Shown one piece after another: positions 48,608-61,816 of a stretch of 64,000 bases of DNA. Source of the stretch: Rodentolepis nana (lineage: Eukaryota > Platyhelminthes > Cestoda > Cyclophyllidea > Hymenolepididae). The notes below the pieces were generated by a model, which did not search any database, was not told the DNA's origin, and saw only the letters and a program-made list of their open reading frames with translations. The DNA lies in NCBI GenBank assembly GCA_900617975.1, contig UZAE01012052.1:1-64000 (forward strand), written 5' to 3'. The position numbers and the translations under genes were made by a program. Position 1 is the first letter of the stretch, and each line of letters starts with the position of its first letter.

Positions 48608-51600
48608 ATTTTTGCGCCCAAGTGTATACGGGGTTCTTATTCTATTGTGCTCCCATGCACACGAATATTTGTTCATTGATTGATATCTGCACTATGTGCT
48701 TGCAAATCATATTATTTGCCCATTTTCATAGTTACGTACTAAATATCAAAAAGCAGCATGTAACAGTGTTAACAAGTCGTTGGACGCCAATTTTCCAAGA
48801 CGTCACGACAGGAACGACAAAAGCAATGGTCATCGGTGCATATATTTAAAGATGTACAGGATCAATACGTGAAATCGTTTAATTGTGGTCGATAAATGGG
48901 AACGAAAATGGTGTCTATCTAACCGAATCGGATTTGTTTAGGTTGCTTTAGAGATCTGAAATCGTTCGATTGGAATAGTGTGAGCTTTCTAAGAAATTGA
49001 TTTGCTTCAAAAATAGATGGTCTTCTTATTTACTCATTCGAAGTTATATTTCACAATCGATTACCAAATCACTTATAATTGATCACTTAGTCAGCATATT
49101 TATTGCACTTTAGAAAATACAATACAGAGTATTAAATTATGTACTACTTTGCAAAGAAAAGTCAATTCTCCTATGCATTTACTGACCAAACAAATTTTTC
49201 AGTCTGAAGTTTAACACTGATGAAAAAAATCATTTCCAATTCGTTTAATGATTTTTTTAATTTGGTTAAATAAGCTGATTCATTTTAATGCACAAAAAAT
49301 GTTATTTCAACTCTGAAAACAAATTATAAATTTGACACAATCTTTTGTTGCCTATTTTCAATTTCAAATATTTTTAAAATAACATTTTAGTAAATTTCGA
49401 GAACGACATGAAAGTGTATAACGCAAATCGCATTAAAAATGAACACTGGAAAGATCATGGCCATTTATATTTGCACAAGGGCACACACATTTTTTGGCTT
49501 AGTAACGCATTTAACTTTTAACAAAACCTATAACGCACTTGCACCCACATCGATGTAATGTATGTATAATTTGAAATTTCGTTGCGTCATATCTAGTTTC
49601 ATTGCGAAGTGAAAGTTAATCTGCTGTTGTTTCTGAAATTTGTAAATTATTTTGGCAAATTTTTACCAGAAATCTATTTTGAACAATAATGAGCTAATCT
49701 TTGTTGCTATTTGGAGCCACTATGAAAAAAATGTTTATTAAGTTGGAAAAAAGAGTTTTCTAGGAGTATAGGGAATCTTTATTGATGTATCATAGACTAT
49801 ATTAGCTAATTTCGTAAGAGGGAAATTAGAAATACACTCAAGACCATTAAACTGTTCAATGCTTGTTAGTTATAAGATGTTCAGGCAACTCGTTGATGCA
49901 TATCTAACTAAGATGGTAACAAATTGATCCATGTATTCTAATCATTCTGAAGGAAATTCCAACTTCTGCACAAAGAAATAGAAAAGCGAATCAAACCCCA
50001 CGAAATAATAGAGAAATCATCATGATCGCAGAATTTAAATAATTCAAATAACCGAGATTCTCTGACTTCAATATCCACAATAACTTTATTCTCTTCACTT
50101 TTCATTCATTTTGTTATCAGTTCTCAAAGTTTTTATCGAACAAGTTTTTAAGCGGTTGGATAGACTGAAATCGAGTAATCCTGAACTAAATATTTTATTC
50201 ATATTATACAGTGTTAACTAAATAATTAGCAAGTTGATTTACACGTTTCTATGTAGGTTACTGCTTTAGAATAGCAATTAAGTGATGGAAGATCATTCTA
50301 CTTGAGTAGGGTTTTGTAAGATGGGCTCATTCAAGGTTAAATCAATTACTTAAAATTGGAATATTTGTCCCTTTACTCATTGATCATAGCCTGGAAAGGG
50401 GCAGACAAGAATTTTTGGGTTCAATTGTCAATATTTGCTGTTAAAAGTCACATTCAAAGAAGTTATTTCGATGCACATTGTCTTTTTTTCTATTATGCAT
50501 TTTCAGGAAAGTCATAGCTTTGAATGATCCATAAGCAAATTTTCATCAGATATCAACAGCAGTGAATTAAGTGAGTACTACATGAAGGTATCGTAAGGAA
50601 ACTGGGTATTTCGTTGCCATTGACATTGAGAAACAGATAGGGTTATTCAATTTTAGCCCATAATGGTATAACCTTTAGCATAAATTTTATTTTAGTCTTT
50701 TAATAGTTGATTTTGGCAAAATAACTGAGTTTGCCTATAGCGTACTATTGCTGAATTTATTTGTCAAAGATAGTTTTTTATGGTTAAAGCGTAAAGAGGA
50801 TGAAGAAACGGTTAGGGTCGGTTTGCAATCCTGTATTTTTCAGCAAATGCTTCTTCTAGTAATGACATTTTTATTTTCTCGAATCGAATTTCATTTAGAT
50901 TTAATCAATATTTACAAAAATCTGTCAGACTTCCTGCCTTCAACCAGAAGTAAGAACGTTTTGACGTAATCAAATTGATCTCGCATGATGTTGAAGTAAT
51001 TGGCATTGAAATAATTACCATCAAATCTTATTTCATTGAAAATTGACTTTGTATTACTGTTATAATGTATAAAAATAGGTTAGATGGAATCATTAACTAT
51101 AAATGTGATTTAGAATTTAAAAAGAAAGCAATTTGCTTAAATCAAAATATTGATGATGAAGCAAAATCTATTTTCTGCCTAAAATTAATTAATTTCTCAA
51201 TTTGAACATTTATCCTCGTTCCGTTTTCAGGAACACACTGTTTATTCGGGAATTTTTTGGGTCAAATGTATATATATATATATATATATACCTGCGCCAA
51301 ATTAAATCCATGACAGCTTCATCCGCAATTAATGTTATTCCCTAATAAGGCGTTTCATTAAAATAACCTATATAATAAATAATTTTATTAATACTCTTGG
51401 GAAAATGAAAATCACCGTGAAAAGTTCTTGTTAAGTTAACCGAACAATGACCAATTCCCCATTTTCCTTTATTAATTAAGGTGTTATTTCACGTTAAATA
51501 TGACAAGAAAATGAGCCTATATATTGTCTCCGACCTTCATAAATACCTAACTAAAACTTATCCAGTATAATAGATTACAGGGAAAGCAGCACAAATTTAT

Positions 51601-53258
51601 TAAGAAACTTGGATTATGAAAAATTATTATCTGAATTTAGTTCTACTTTTTGCATGTGCTAACAAAAATTGAGATTCAAAATCTTGGAAAAAACCAAAGT
51701 GCATTTAAAAAATATTCAGATAGACTTCGTCCGTTTTCGGTCACCAACTAACTAAGCAGATAATTGAGGAAGACCATATCAAGTTATTTAGCAAACTGCT
51801 GGGTTTCATAAGTGGAAAAGCAATATGCCATATCATGTGATCAAATCAATAACCACGAAAATTTAAAATTCATGCAGTCAGTCGTATGATTCTTAATATG
51901 AGATCATTCCGAATTTACAGTAAATGCCAAGGTAATGGTAAAATGGCATCAAAATATTCCTACGTTTTCATTTAAAAAATCATTTTAAAAAACTCAACAT
52001 AAAGAATTGTTAACCTGTCTATGATTTTTCCTGACTTTATCAACCACTTTGTCATAGAGAATAAATTAGATAATCATTGTAAACTGTAAATATCCTAAAA
52101 ATATCTTCTCTGTCGACAGTTTAGTCATGTATGCGCCGTCCAAATTCTCATCAGCACTTTTCTCTGATTTCAAACATTAGTTTGAAAAGCTGCCAATTGG
52201 TTTCTGGATTGTCTTTTTGAAGTAGAATAGTTATTGTTAATTAGGCAACAGTGACATATGGCATTCAATATGGCACTTACTAAGAGGAATACACGGCTAG
52301 ACACGTGGATATTGCTATTAAGCCTATTGGAAATATGCCAGTACCTTGGACATAATCATTTTTATTGACTTTTTTAAAATTGAATTTAATAAAAGTGTTT
52401 TGATTGTATTGATGAGGTTTCGAGAGAGAAAGATAGAGGAGAAAATACTATGCATTTTCACAAAGACTATGACAAAGGAGTACTATAAAAGTACATAATG
52501 AATCATCCAACAAACAATTGGAGTACATGCTACTTTCCCAAAACAAAGAAAATAATTCATCTACAATTTCACTTTCACTTTTACAACTTCTAGATCAACA
52601 TTTTAATTAATTTGAGAAAAGTATTCTTCCTCATTCTAATCAGAGAAATCAATCTCCTTGTAATGTCCTAATGATAATTCCACCTTATTGATTTCCACTT
52701 TTAGAGGGTAGCTTTTTGTTCAAAGAATCTATGATCCGTTAACGGGTTGATTCCCTTTCATGTCGGTCGTATCGCCCTCGATATAGGTGTGCTTTTGTGA
52801 CCAAAAGCTGGAAGATGTGAATGGCAAAGCTATATTTATCATAGAATACCAATGGATTGTTCCATTGGAAAGGAATAGATTAAATGCAGTAACCATTTTA
52901 TATAATAGCAATATCATTGGTGAATTCTTGACTCAGTGAGGCCTCAGTGTCTTAAGGCTACTCCCGGTCAAACTCTTTTGTTAAATTTTTCCTCGGAAAA
53001 TCTAAGAATATTTTGATCTATCAATACAAAACAAAATGCATATATTGGGATTAAGAAAACACTGAAATCACAGTTGAAAACAATTTATTGCATTGATTTC
53101 ACTATTGTGTTTCAAATGACTGCATTCTTGTGCGTCAAGACTTTATCACAGATTTATTATTCATATACTAGTCTGTAAATTTTGGTTTTACTAGCAATTT
53201 AAAAAATAAACAATTTTTGAATATATTGTTGTTAATTGTAAATTATGGATGAAAATAA
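48608..53258. other. No gene seen
   Basis: AT-rich; one (TA)n tract. No repeat copy or exon recognised. Confidence 0.6.
51269..51290 (+). repeat. (TA)n microsatellite
   Basis: Eleven TA units. Confidence 0.95.
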
Positions 53259-53545
53259 GGTGCGTGATAGACTTACCTCCGCGTGATGCAACCTTCAGTT
53301 GACTTCTGACTTCAAACTTACATGACCTCACTGTATGTCATATTTCAACACTTTCACAGTACTCACCTTACCCCACATTCTACATTCGTGTCTGTCTCTC
53401 TTGCATCAGGGAATCACTCCTCTCTCCCCCCCCCCCAATTCACATTTTGTGATTTTGATGTTACTCCTCTATGTGAAACCAGAAGTCAACTAAAGTGCTG
53501 ATGGGAACTATCAAAAAGCCCGCCATTGTCTTTAAATAAACAAAT
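53259..53545 (+). mobile_element. SINE-like retroposon, copy 11, internally deleted
   Basis: Head GGTGCGTGATAGACTTACC to tail TTTAAATAAACAAA. The segment after GATGCAACC through ACCGGC is missing, so CTTCAGTTGACTTC follows directly. No convincing duplication. Most diverged of the near-complete copies. Confidence 0.82.
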
Positions 53546-53689
53546 TGTTAATCAAAAAAGGGTTTGCTTCCTTAAAATGGGTAACCATATCGCTGCAACA
53601 AGAGTGAACATACCTTATTTGAATAGTCTCTGAGCACTTAAATCAACAAATCACACAGAAGGGGGAAGAAATGAAGGTTGACTGGGAGT

Positions 53690-53800
53690 GGGCAATTAAC
53701 TCCGGATGTCACGTTTCCGGGTGAACCCACTTCCGCTACGTGCATTTAGGCCTTCGCAACGATTTGTGCATAAAAGGCTAGCTGGGAAGGCTAATTTAAG
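53690..53800 (+). promoter_or_regulatory. Possible promoter-like, CpG-containing block
   Basis: An island of CpG and GC-rich motifs in AT-rich DNA: TTTCCGGG and ACTTCCGC (ETS-like), CTACGTGC, and the inverted repeat GGGTGAACCC. CATAAAAGGC, a TATA-like string, follows near 53770. No convincing coding exon lies downstream, so its target is unknown. This is motif reading only. Confidence 0.2.
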
Positions 53801-56800
53801 CTATACATAAGTTTCTGTAGTGAAATGACGAGAGGCCAAAAACAAGCATAACATTTGTCACATATTAAAAAGCCACTAGATTTCAGGAAGGACTCACTGA
53901 AATAAATAAATTTGCTTTTGAAATAATCCCCACTAATTAGGTAAGTTCATGACGTTAGATATTTCTGATTTCTCCAGTGTCTTAATATTTAAATTGGTAT
54001 TATTAACTTACTTATGATACTTTTTGCCTCTTTGTGTTTTATAGCGATTTAAGCAAAAGTTTTCTTTTTATTATTTTTCATAAAGGTGCCAGTTCTGCAA
54101 AGTCAGTAAGTTTAATTCAGCAGAAGACTGATGACAAAATTTAATACAAGACCGGACTTTATTTCAATACTTATATAAATGCAGCCAAATTGGGGATTCC
54201 AATTTTTTCTTTACTTATTTGCATGAACAATTAAATCTTCTTTTCAAAGGTAAATCGAGTCGCTTCTTCTCATTGTGTAATCTATTCGTGGAAGGTAGCG
54301 GTTATACGGTGGAGAGAGATGTTGGATAAAATAAGGCTTCATAATTTGTCCATCTCAATGGCTATTGGCCTTTCGTTCCAAACTAGATATTAACACTGAT
54401 CTCGAGCTAAAATTTCTATAAAATTTCCCTCCTTTCCTGTCCCCTCCCCTCCCCCCCCCCACATGTGATTATAGATCAAGTCAGCCAATCTTTGCATTCT
54501 CGGTCACTTCCATCATTAATAGCTCACCGTGTCTTACCCATCACGGGCTTGGGGTGTAAATGGATTTTTAGTGGGTTTTGTACTGCGATCATTGTTGTTG
54601 AAGTAAAATTTATCTCCACCTGTCATGTCAACTTTAATTTCAATTTCGTCGTGTATTTTATTTTCATTTGTTTTTGCCATTTTACAATCCATTAATATCT
54701 CTACGATTTTTGTTAGCGGTAAAAATTGGAGCGCCTCTCACTTGATTTTAACCCTCAAACTAGAGGTGAAGAGATCTAACGCACTGATTGGTTATCCATA
54801 ATCAGATGTCCACTATTGGGACGTATATATAGTAGTAGTATAAAACTATGAAAAGACAGAAATGGCCCTGCCTTCTCCCAAAATCCTACTCAAAATGCAA
54901 AAGCTATATGAGAAAATCTTGTAAGCGCTTCCGGAAAAATGTGAATTTTGTAATGAAATTAAAGCAAACGTTTATTGAAACACGGCCTGCATGTGAGTTT
55001 AAAAGAGTGTTCTATACCACTTTAAGCACGATATTGCTTTGAATTTCCATTTGTGTTACCTTTGGAAACTGTAACAAAATAAAATACAATAGAAAATTTA
55101 GTTTTAATAAATTGTTGCTATCCCTGAATAGCTTGATAGAGAGAGCGTAAAAGTAGCACGGATGGGGCTCAAGGACACAAGTCTCACGATTCCGATTAGC
55201 ACCGAATGTCTATTGCTGTGATGCCCTATGCTTCAGGGCAATCATCTTGCATTCATCTAAATTCCCTTTATCCATACAATCTAAAAGGGTGATAAATAAA
55301 ATCGAATGGCTGACGTAACCGTCCCCGGGAGCAACCATATTTCACCAGTAATTTCAGAAGTGAACACTATGTATTATTTCCTAACGGAAAGAGGCGATTA
55401 AAAGTCTACAAATGTTGTTTGATTAATTATTCCGACTTAAATACCTTTGCAATTTTTTATTATTTATTTAAACATGTATAATTGTTTATCAGAAAATGAT
55501 TAATTTTTGAATTATTACCAAGACGGGGAATTATTGCATATTTTAATAGCATGATTAAGGACATATGGAAGATTTATTCGAATGCATATACAGATCCTAA
55601 CCTGAGAGTCACATGAATTTTCTTAAATAATTGAATCGTAATGTCCTGCAGAATAATTGAAATTTGGATACATTTGGCATTTAAGGTGACTGTCAATTAA
55701 AATTTAAATCGAAATTTAAACAACCCAGTCAATTTTTCCACGAATATGATCTTGAAAACAGATCATTATAGGCTATATCTGTAGAATTATATAAATCTGA
55801 AAATAAATGCGCGAAACTGCTCAAGACACTGTACCAAATCTAGATTATAATTAATAACAGATGAGTCAATTCCTCAAAATCGGGCTATTGATCCACGATT
55901 ACCATTGTACTAGAAAATAGCTACTTTAATTCATCTGGACAGATTAAATAAATGATCAAAAAATTACGCAACTGTACGCTTATCAATGGGGTAAGCACAA
56001 ATATGCAAATTATTTTAAACATTTACACAGATTTCCAGCCTTCTGTTTGGCCTTTAATTTCACATAAATGTACTGTGTTTCCCATTCCCTCTATAAATTA
56101 TTGGAAACCATGCTTGAACTCACATGTTCCGTTTAGTGCCACATGATTTGCTAAATATGGTATTTTCCTTTAGTGGTTGGCTAAAATTGCTAATCAAGTG
56201 CGAATTCTATTTCCTAAATGAAAAAAAACTATCGGACAAGATGGAAAGGTAGCGAAAGACGTGGAGTAGATAAAAAGAAATAATGTCATGTCTGCTATAC
56301 CGATATTGAGCTGGAAATGTAAAATGTTTATATAAGTGACCTAATTGATTTGTGAATGATGGTCTCAATTCATCGGTAAAAAAATCAGTGAAGTGTAAAT
56401 GAGAATAGATCTTGTCCTTGTTATCTGTATTGACTCGTGATCCTGAAACAAAAGTAATAAAGGAAAGACAAGCAATAACATGAGATTAAAATTCCTTCCA
56501 ATTGGGGTAATTTATCTAAAATTGACGACTCTTAAATTTGACTTGTGGATGTAAATAATTCTCGGTCAGTCCAATCGTGAAATTCCACTGACATTGAGAA
56601 CCAGTAGTCTGGGTTCTAATCATTTCAAGTCACAAACGTGGTGATAAGCCAGCAATCTTGCCATCCTAAGTATGATGACAGCAATGTTGCCTAGCGTGAA
56701 TCACTAGAATGTACACTCAACCTCATGCTGCGAATAAAAAGGCGGAATTTAGTCATACTGACAAGGCGGTCACTTTGTTTCCCCCTTTTTGCACACCATA

Positions 56801-57024
56801 CCTTTGGTGCATTTTTACATTTTTAAAATACAGACAATAGTGATATTGCATCTCCCATAAGTGTCATTTTCTTTTAACGAAGGTATATTTAGTTCACTCT
56901 TCCTGTGATTAATAATAATTGCGTATATTAATACCTTCTCAGCTCTGATGGGCCAATCACCAAGAGCAAACAGCCGTGTTTTCCTTCTTTTCTACCACCG
57001 ATAGGTTTTTGTCACTTTAACAAT

Positions 57025-57043
57025 GGAGAGAGAGAGAGAGAGG
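57025..57043 (+). repeat. (GA)n microsatellite
   Basis: About nine GA units. Confidence 0.9.
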
Positions 57044-57915
57044 AGAATAAAGTAGCTTCTAATTACTGCGGTTGCAGTAACTACCTCATTAGTCATAGTC
57101 AAGATGGTGATTGGAAGGGGTTTTCCTCACAAATAACAAAAAATATTTGTGTGTGCGTGTGTTGGATATAAAAAATCAATAAATGATATGCAGCAAAAAA
57201 TGTGATGAAACCCGCGCACCATTGACGTAAGCATTTAGTACTTGTTGAATGTTTGTCATTGGAATCCAAGAGGACGCATATTGATAAGCTGAAACACGAG
57301 ATTAAGTTAAATTTTAACCGTAATGAAGCATTGGACAGAGAAATATTTCATATGTATCACTTACAGTGCACGTTTAATCTTACATCCAGGGCATAAGTAT
57401 TTGCTGTCGTATTTGGACTTTCTGGCAAATTGATAAATAATCACAAAGCTTGTTTTTAATATACTGAAATTATAATAAAACTTGTACAATTCATTTAAAT
57501 AATCCAATGAAAAAAATTAAAATGGAACGTTTCAGTTTCATGGCATTCACAATTCTCTCGTCTGAAACTGAAGGAAGCCAATTAATAGCATTAAATATTA
57601 TTATGGCTTGTTACATAATATCGCTCTAAAGAACAGCTGAACACTGCATGGCAAGTATCGTCATTTTCACAATTTATTTGAAAAAGAGAGTTTATTAACC
57701 TTTCATTACTTTCTACTTAGAGTACTGGAATTCCTTTGGGGACAAATCAGACCCAAAGTTAAATGAAGTAGGAAGAGCTTGAGGTGTGGTTTTGGTTGAG
57801 GCACCACGGCTATAACTACACTCTTGCGAGATGCCGTTTAGAACCACCTGCACCTTACTGTTAAATCTGGTATGGCTAAACCTAGCGCTCCATTAGTTGT
57901 TCTTTATTAACCCAG

Positions 57916-57972
57916 CACACACACACACCCCACAAACCCCTCCAGCCTCCCTCCCTCCCCCCCCCCCCCCCC
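57916..57972 (+). repeat. (CA)n followed by C-rich tract
   Basis: Six CA units, then CCTCC-type sequence ending in a C run of about 17. Confidence 0.9.
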
Positions 57973-60900
57973 ACGACATCATTTAGAAAGAAAATGAGAC
58001 TAATACGCAAGCTATCTTGGCATTCTCAAATTAATGTTGGATAACTCCAAGCCACACGTCGCAGCATCTATCAGCGTTTAGATTCATTTTCGTTTAGCTC
58101 ATTTAGAATAGTTTAGCTAGTTTTTCCTGAATATATGCACAAATTAAGTACCAAGTGATTTTCAACCCACTTGATATAGCTTGCATTTTTTTCATTTTTT
58201 AAACATTTATTAGGATAAGTGACCTACAAGCATGTTAAAACCGGTCTGCCGCATTGAAGGGAAAAACATTAAGTCGACCTGAAAAATATTCCTATTTTTC
58301 AGTAAAGGTGAAAATCAACGATTTTTGCTAATTTCGGGAGACTGAAATGGATTAATTTGAACTGAAAAGGGAAATTATCTATATGGTGTATTGAATGAAA
58401 GAGAAATAAGAATGAATTATTTTAATGCCTGGGTAATTTAAAAAATGATTATTTTGGCTTAAAACCCATTAAATTGCTATAAAAACATGTTTAGAAATTG
58501 GAGCATAAAATTTGTGAAAAAACCGAAATCGATGTTGTGCACTATTTTTAAACAAATTTCAATTTATCTTTTCAGTTAAATTATTTGTATGGGAACACCA
58601 TAAAATTGAAAATTACTTAAGTTATCATCATATTTCATTTTAAGTGCAATAATATTTTAAGTATAGATATATTGTGCATAAATCAGGACGAGGTAACAGC
58701 TTAATCAAAGTGATGGTCTTGTAATTCGATGGATTCTTATCGGATGAAAAGTTTTAATTTTTTGTTAAGTTGAAATTGCGAAACAATTTAGAAAAAAATA
58801 AGCTACTCCATAATAAAACACGCCGATTTAAGTGACATCTATGTAATATACACATCTTAAAGCGCCCTGCAAGCACCGTAGATGTGTACTTTAACGGTGA
58901 TTCAGACCAATCGGTCAGTGATTTAAGGATTAGTTGCGTGCTTGTAGCAGAAAACGGTTAGCATTTCGGAGCTCTTTGAAGCACAAATAGTCATGTGAAT
59001 TCTAGTTTAGTTCCTACACGCTGCTAATCAAGAAATTAAGCTTGACTTGCCCTACAGCGATATTACATTTGGCTATTTGGGAAAATGGTCTAAGGTTATG
59101 CACTGAACTAAAACGAAGAAATATGATTAGAATCTCTTAGCACCTTGATTGTAGGAGAAGAAACATGCCTTTGGTCTGGAGGGTTGGGTTGAGAAAGAGG
59201 ATAATCAAGCTAATTAACGAGTACATAGTTTGTCAAGCACTTGTGACATGGTCGGCTCCCTTATATTGACAGCTTTTCAGCAATAATATAATATAATAAT
59301 GTATTGAAAACACTTTCATGGTTCTTGGCGATATAATTTCAACAATTCATGAATAGTCATTTGCAATGATGAATAATTCAAAGGACCCTATTCTTTACAA
59401 AAGAACACTAAAGTGGTTAAATCTTAGCTCCGAGGATAAAATGTGGAAATTCATAGCGGATAAAAGTCGTATGTAGCTTCTTTAAAACTGCCAATGAAAG
59501 TCACAAACGGTTTTAGTGCCAATAATTAATTAATGAACAATTAATTTCTGTAATTTTATAATTTATTCACTTTATTTTCATACCCACTTAGAATGACGCA
59601 ACGAGGAGATGCTTTAAGTACTTTACACTGACTGGAACAGATACATTTACTCCTATTTACATTTACTAGTACGATGATTTCAAAGATATTTTGCAGGGCA
59701 TTTTCTTGCAATATGAAGTGTCAGATTGAATAAAAGCATCTGTCATAAAGTCACGTCAATGCCTTTCAATAAACTCGAATGAGGTTGCGATAAATATGTA
59801 AACAAATAGATTTTGGTAGAAATTATGGCACAAACTTTTCGCAATAAATGAGAATTTAATTTTAGCCAACAGTTGTTTTGCTTTAAGTTCTGATTAATAA
59901 ATTAATACCTTACCAATGAGTAGTAATTAAGAGCTATTTAAAACCAAAATCTGAAAGTAATCGTGTTTATTTTATTGACCTTAAGAAAAAGAAGTCACAA
60001 TATCCATATTTCATAACTAAATTTTACTGTAAATGCGATTTTATTGAGAGTTTTGTTAACCCTAGAAAACAGCGAAACTACTCTTACATGTGTAAGCAGC
60101 TTTGAGATAAAAAGGAAAATACTTAATATCCAAAGAGAGACATAATCTAAAGAACTGAACAAATTTCGCAAAATCGTTTTACAAATTGTTTGATAACTTA
60201 ATTCGTTTCGTAAGTCATTATTTTATTCTACATTGCTTATTGGAGCAGAATGTACTCGCTAACTATAATCCCACAGGTAGAAATCAACGATTCAGGATAT
60301 CGACAATCGATATTTTGCTCGTCTTGTGGAACCACATTGATACTATTTGCTCAAAATCACGCTTTCATCTATTTCATGGCAAACAATGTAAAAGCTAGAC
60401 TCTCTTCCACCTTTTTCTTCCTGTTATTTTCGAAAAAAATTACCTATAACTTAATTAAATTTTAATCGATAAAGATCAATACATCCTTGTTCACTTCCGA
60501 CTTTGCACTTTTTTAGTTATCCCGGCGCTTTCAGTTTTGGGCATTGGTATTTCACTGACAACGTGTATTTTGAATTAATCAAAGCATAATTGTTGCCTAT
60601 GTCTTGTTCTATCAGCCCCCACCCCCCTCCTATGAATGTCTTAATAATTCGCGTAGTGCCTCGTAATTAACTTGGAATAAAATAGTGGTCATTACAATGC
60701 AAATTGCCACCCTTAAGCCCAAGATGGACAAATACGGTGCTTTCTTAGATTAACTTATTCCCAATAAAGTAATACACGCTATATTCCAGTTTCAGTCGAT
60801 AGATACTAAATGAAATTGAACTCGAAATTGTTGAAATAAAAGCAAAGAGGAACGGGTATAGGATAAAATTGGAAGCTAGGAAATACCGAATTCTTCTCTT

Positions 60901-61260
60901 ATATTGGACTGCTACATTGTCAAAGTCCTTGTCCCAGCCAATGCGCTACCATTCTCCACGAATTTAAAGTTGGACGTCAAAACATGGACTGTGTTCTTGC
61001 AATCAGTATTTTTTTATTTTTTTGGGTACTTTATCATAATCTTGCGGAGAGCTAATAATCAAATTTGAGCTTCCATGGATATACACTGTGCCCCAAATGA
61101 AAGAGGAAATACAAAAATTGAGGGTCCAATTCGAATTTGCTGAGTGTTACTTTGGCTTTAGCCAGTAAGTTTGTCGCTGACTGGAGGAAGGCATCAGGGC
61201 TTGCATAGAAAATAATCACAATATACATTGAATCGATTGGAGCTAGCCTTTCCCACAATG

Positions 61261-61801
61261 TATTTATTTGTTTCAAATGGCAGGCTTTATGATAGTTATC
61301 ATTAGCCCTTTAGCTGACTTTGGGCTTCACAGAGTGAAGGAACATCAAAGTGAAAAGAGTTGGGCTTCATAGAGAGGAGGAGGAACATCAAAATGGCAAA
61401 AAGTCGAGATTGGTAGTTATCATTAGCCCTTTAGTTGACTTCGGGCTTCACAGGACAGCTATCATTAGCCATTTAGCTGACTTCGGGCTTCACAGAAGGT
61501 AGGAGCATTAAAGTGCGAAGAAATGATAGGGAGGAAAGAAGAGCGATTCTGAAGGAACATCAAAGTGATAGAAAGTCGAGAGGTGGGGAACAGAAGAGTG
61601 ATTGGGAGATGTGAGAAATACAAACAGACGCAAAAGCAGAGAAAAGTTGAGATGAGTACTGTGGAAGTGGTCGAACATGACAAAGAGTAGGATCATGGTA
61701 GTTTAAAGTGAGAAATCAACTGCCGGTTTGTAGACTTTTTTGCCGCATGAGTATACGTTGCCCAGGGTGCACCACGTAGAGGTAAGTCTATCGCACACCC
61801 C
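61261..61801 (-). mobile_element. SINE-like retroposon, copy 12, expanded by internal reiteration
   Basis: Head (GTCTATCGCACACCCC) and tail (TATTTATTTGTTTCAAATGGC) are both present, with near-perfect 15-bp duplications GCCTTTCCCACAATG (61246-61260) and GCCTTTCCCAAAATG (61802-61816). The body is about 540 bp instead of about 320. The tail-proximal module is repeated, with GGGCTTCA seen near 61322, 61362, 61442 and 61485 and ATCATTAGCC three times. Confidence 0.9.
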
Positions 61802-61816
61802 GCCTTTCCCAAAATG

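Larger units (their letters stand above)
53801..61245. other. No gene seen
   Basis: About 7.4 kb of AT-rich DNA with a few C runs and microsatellites; no exon, RNA gene or mobile element recognised. Confidence 0.55.

Noticed and set aside
48332..48676. 114-codon minus-strand frame overlapping retroposon copy 10
   Set aside because: Translation of the retroposon body; similar frames appear in copies 2, 3, 5, 6 and 12 and each is broken differently.
37588..52330. Weak similarity of the segments near 37600 and 52260 (GGCATTCAA / ATGGCA strings)
   Set aside because: Only short matches of about 20 bp with no boundaries or duplications; not enough to call a repeat family.
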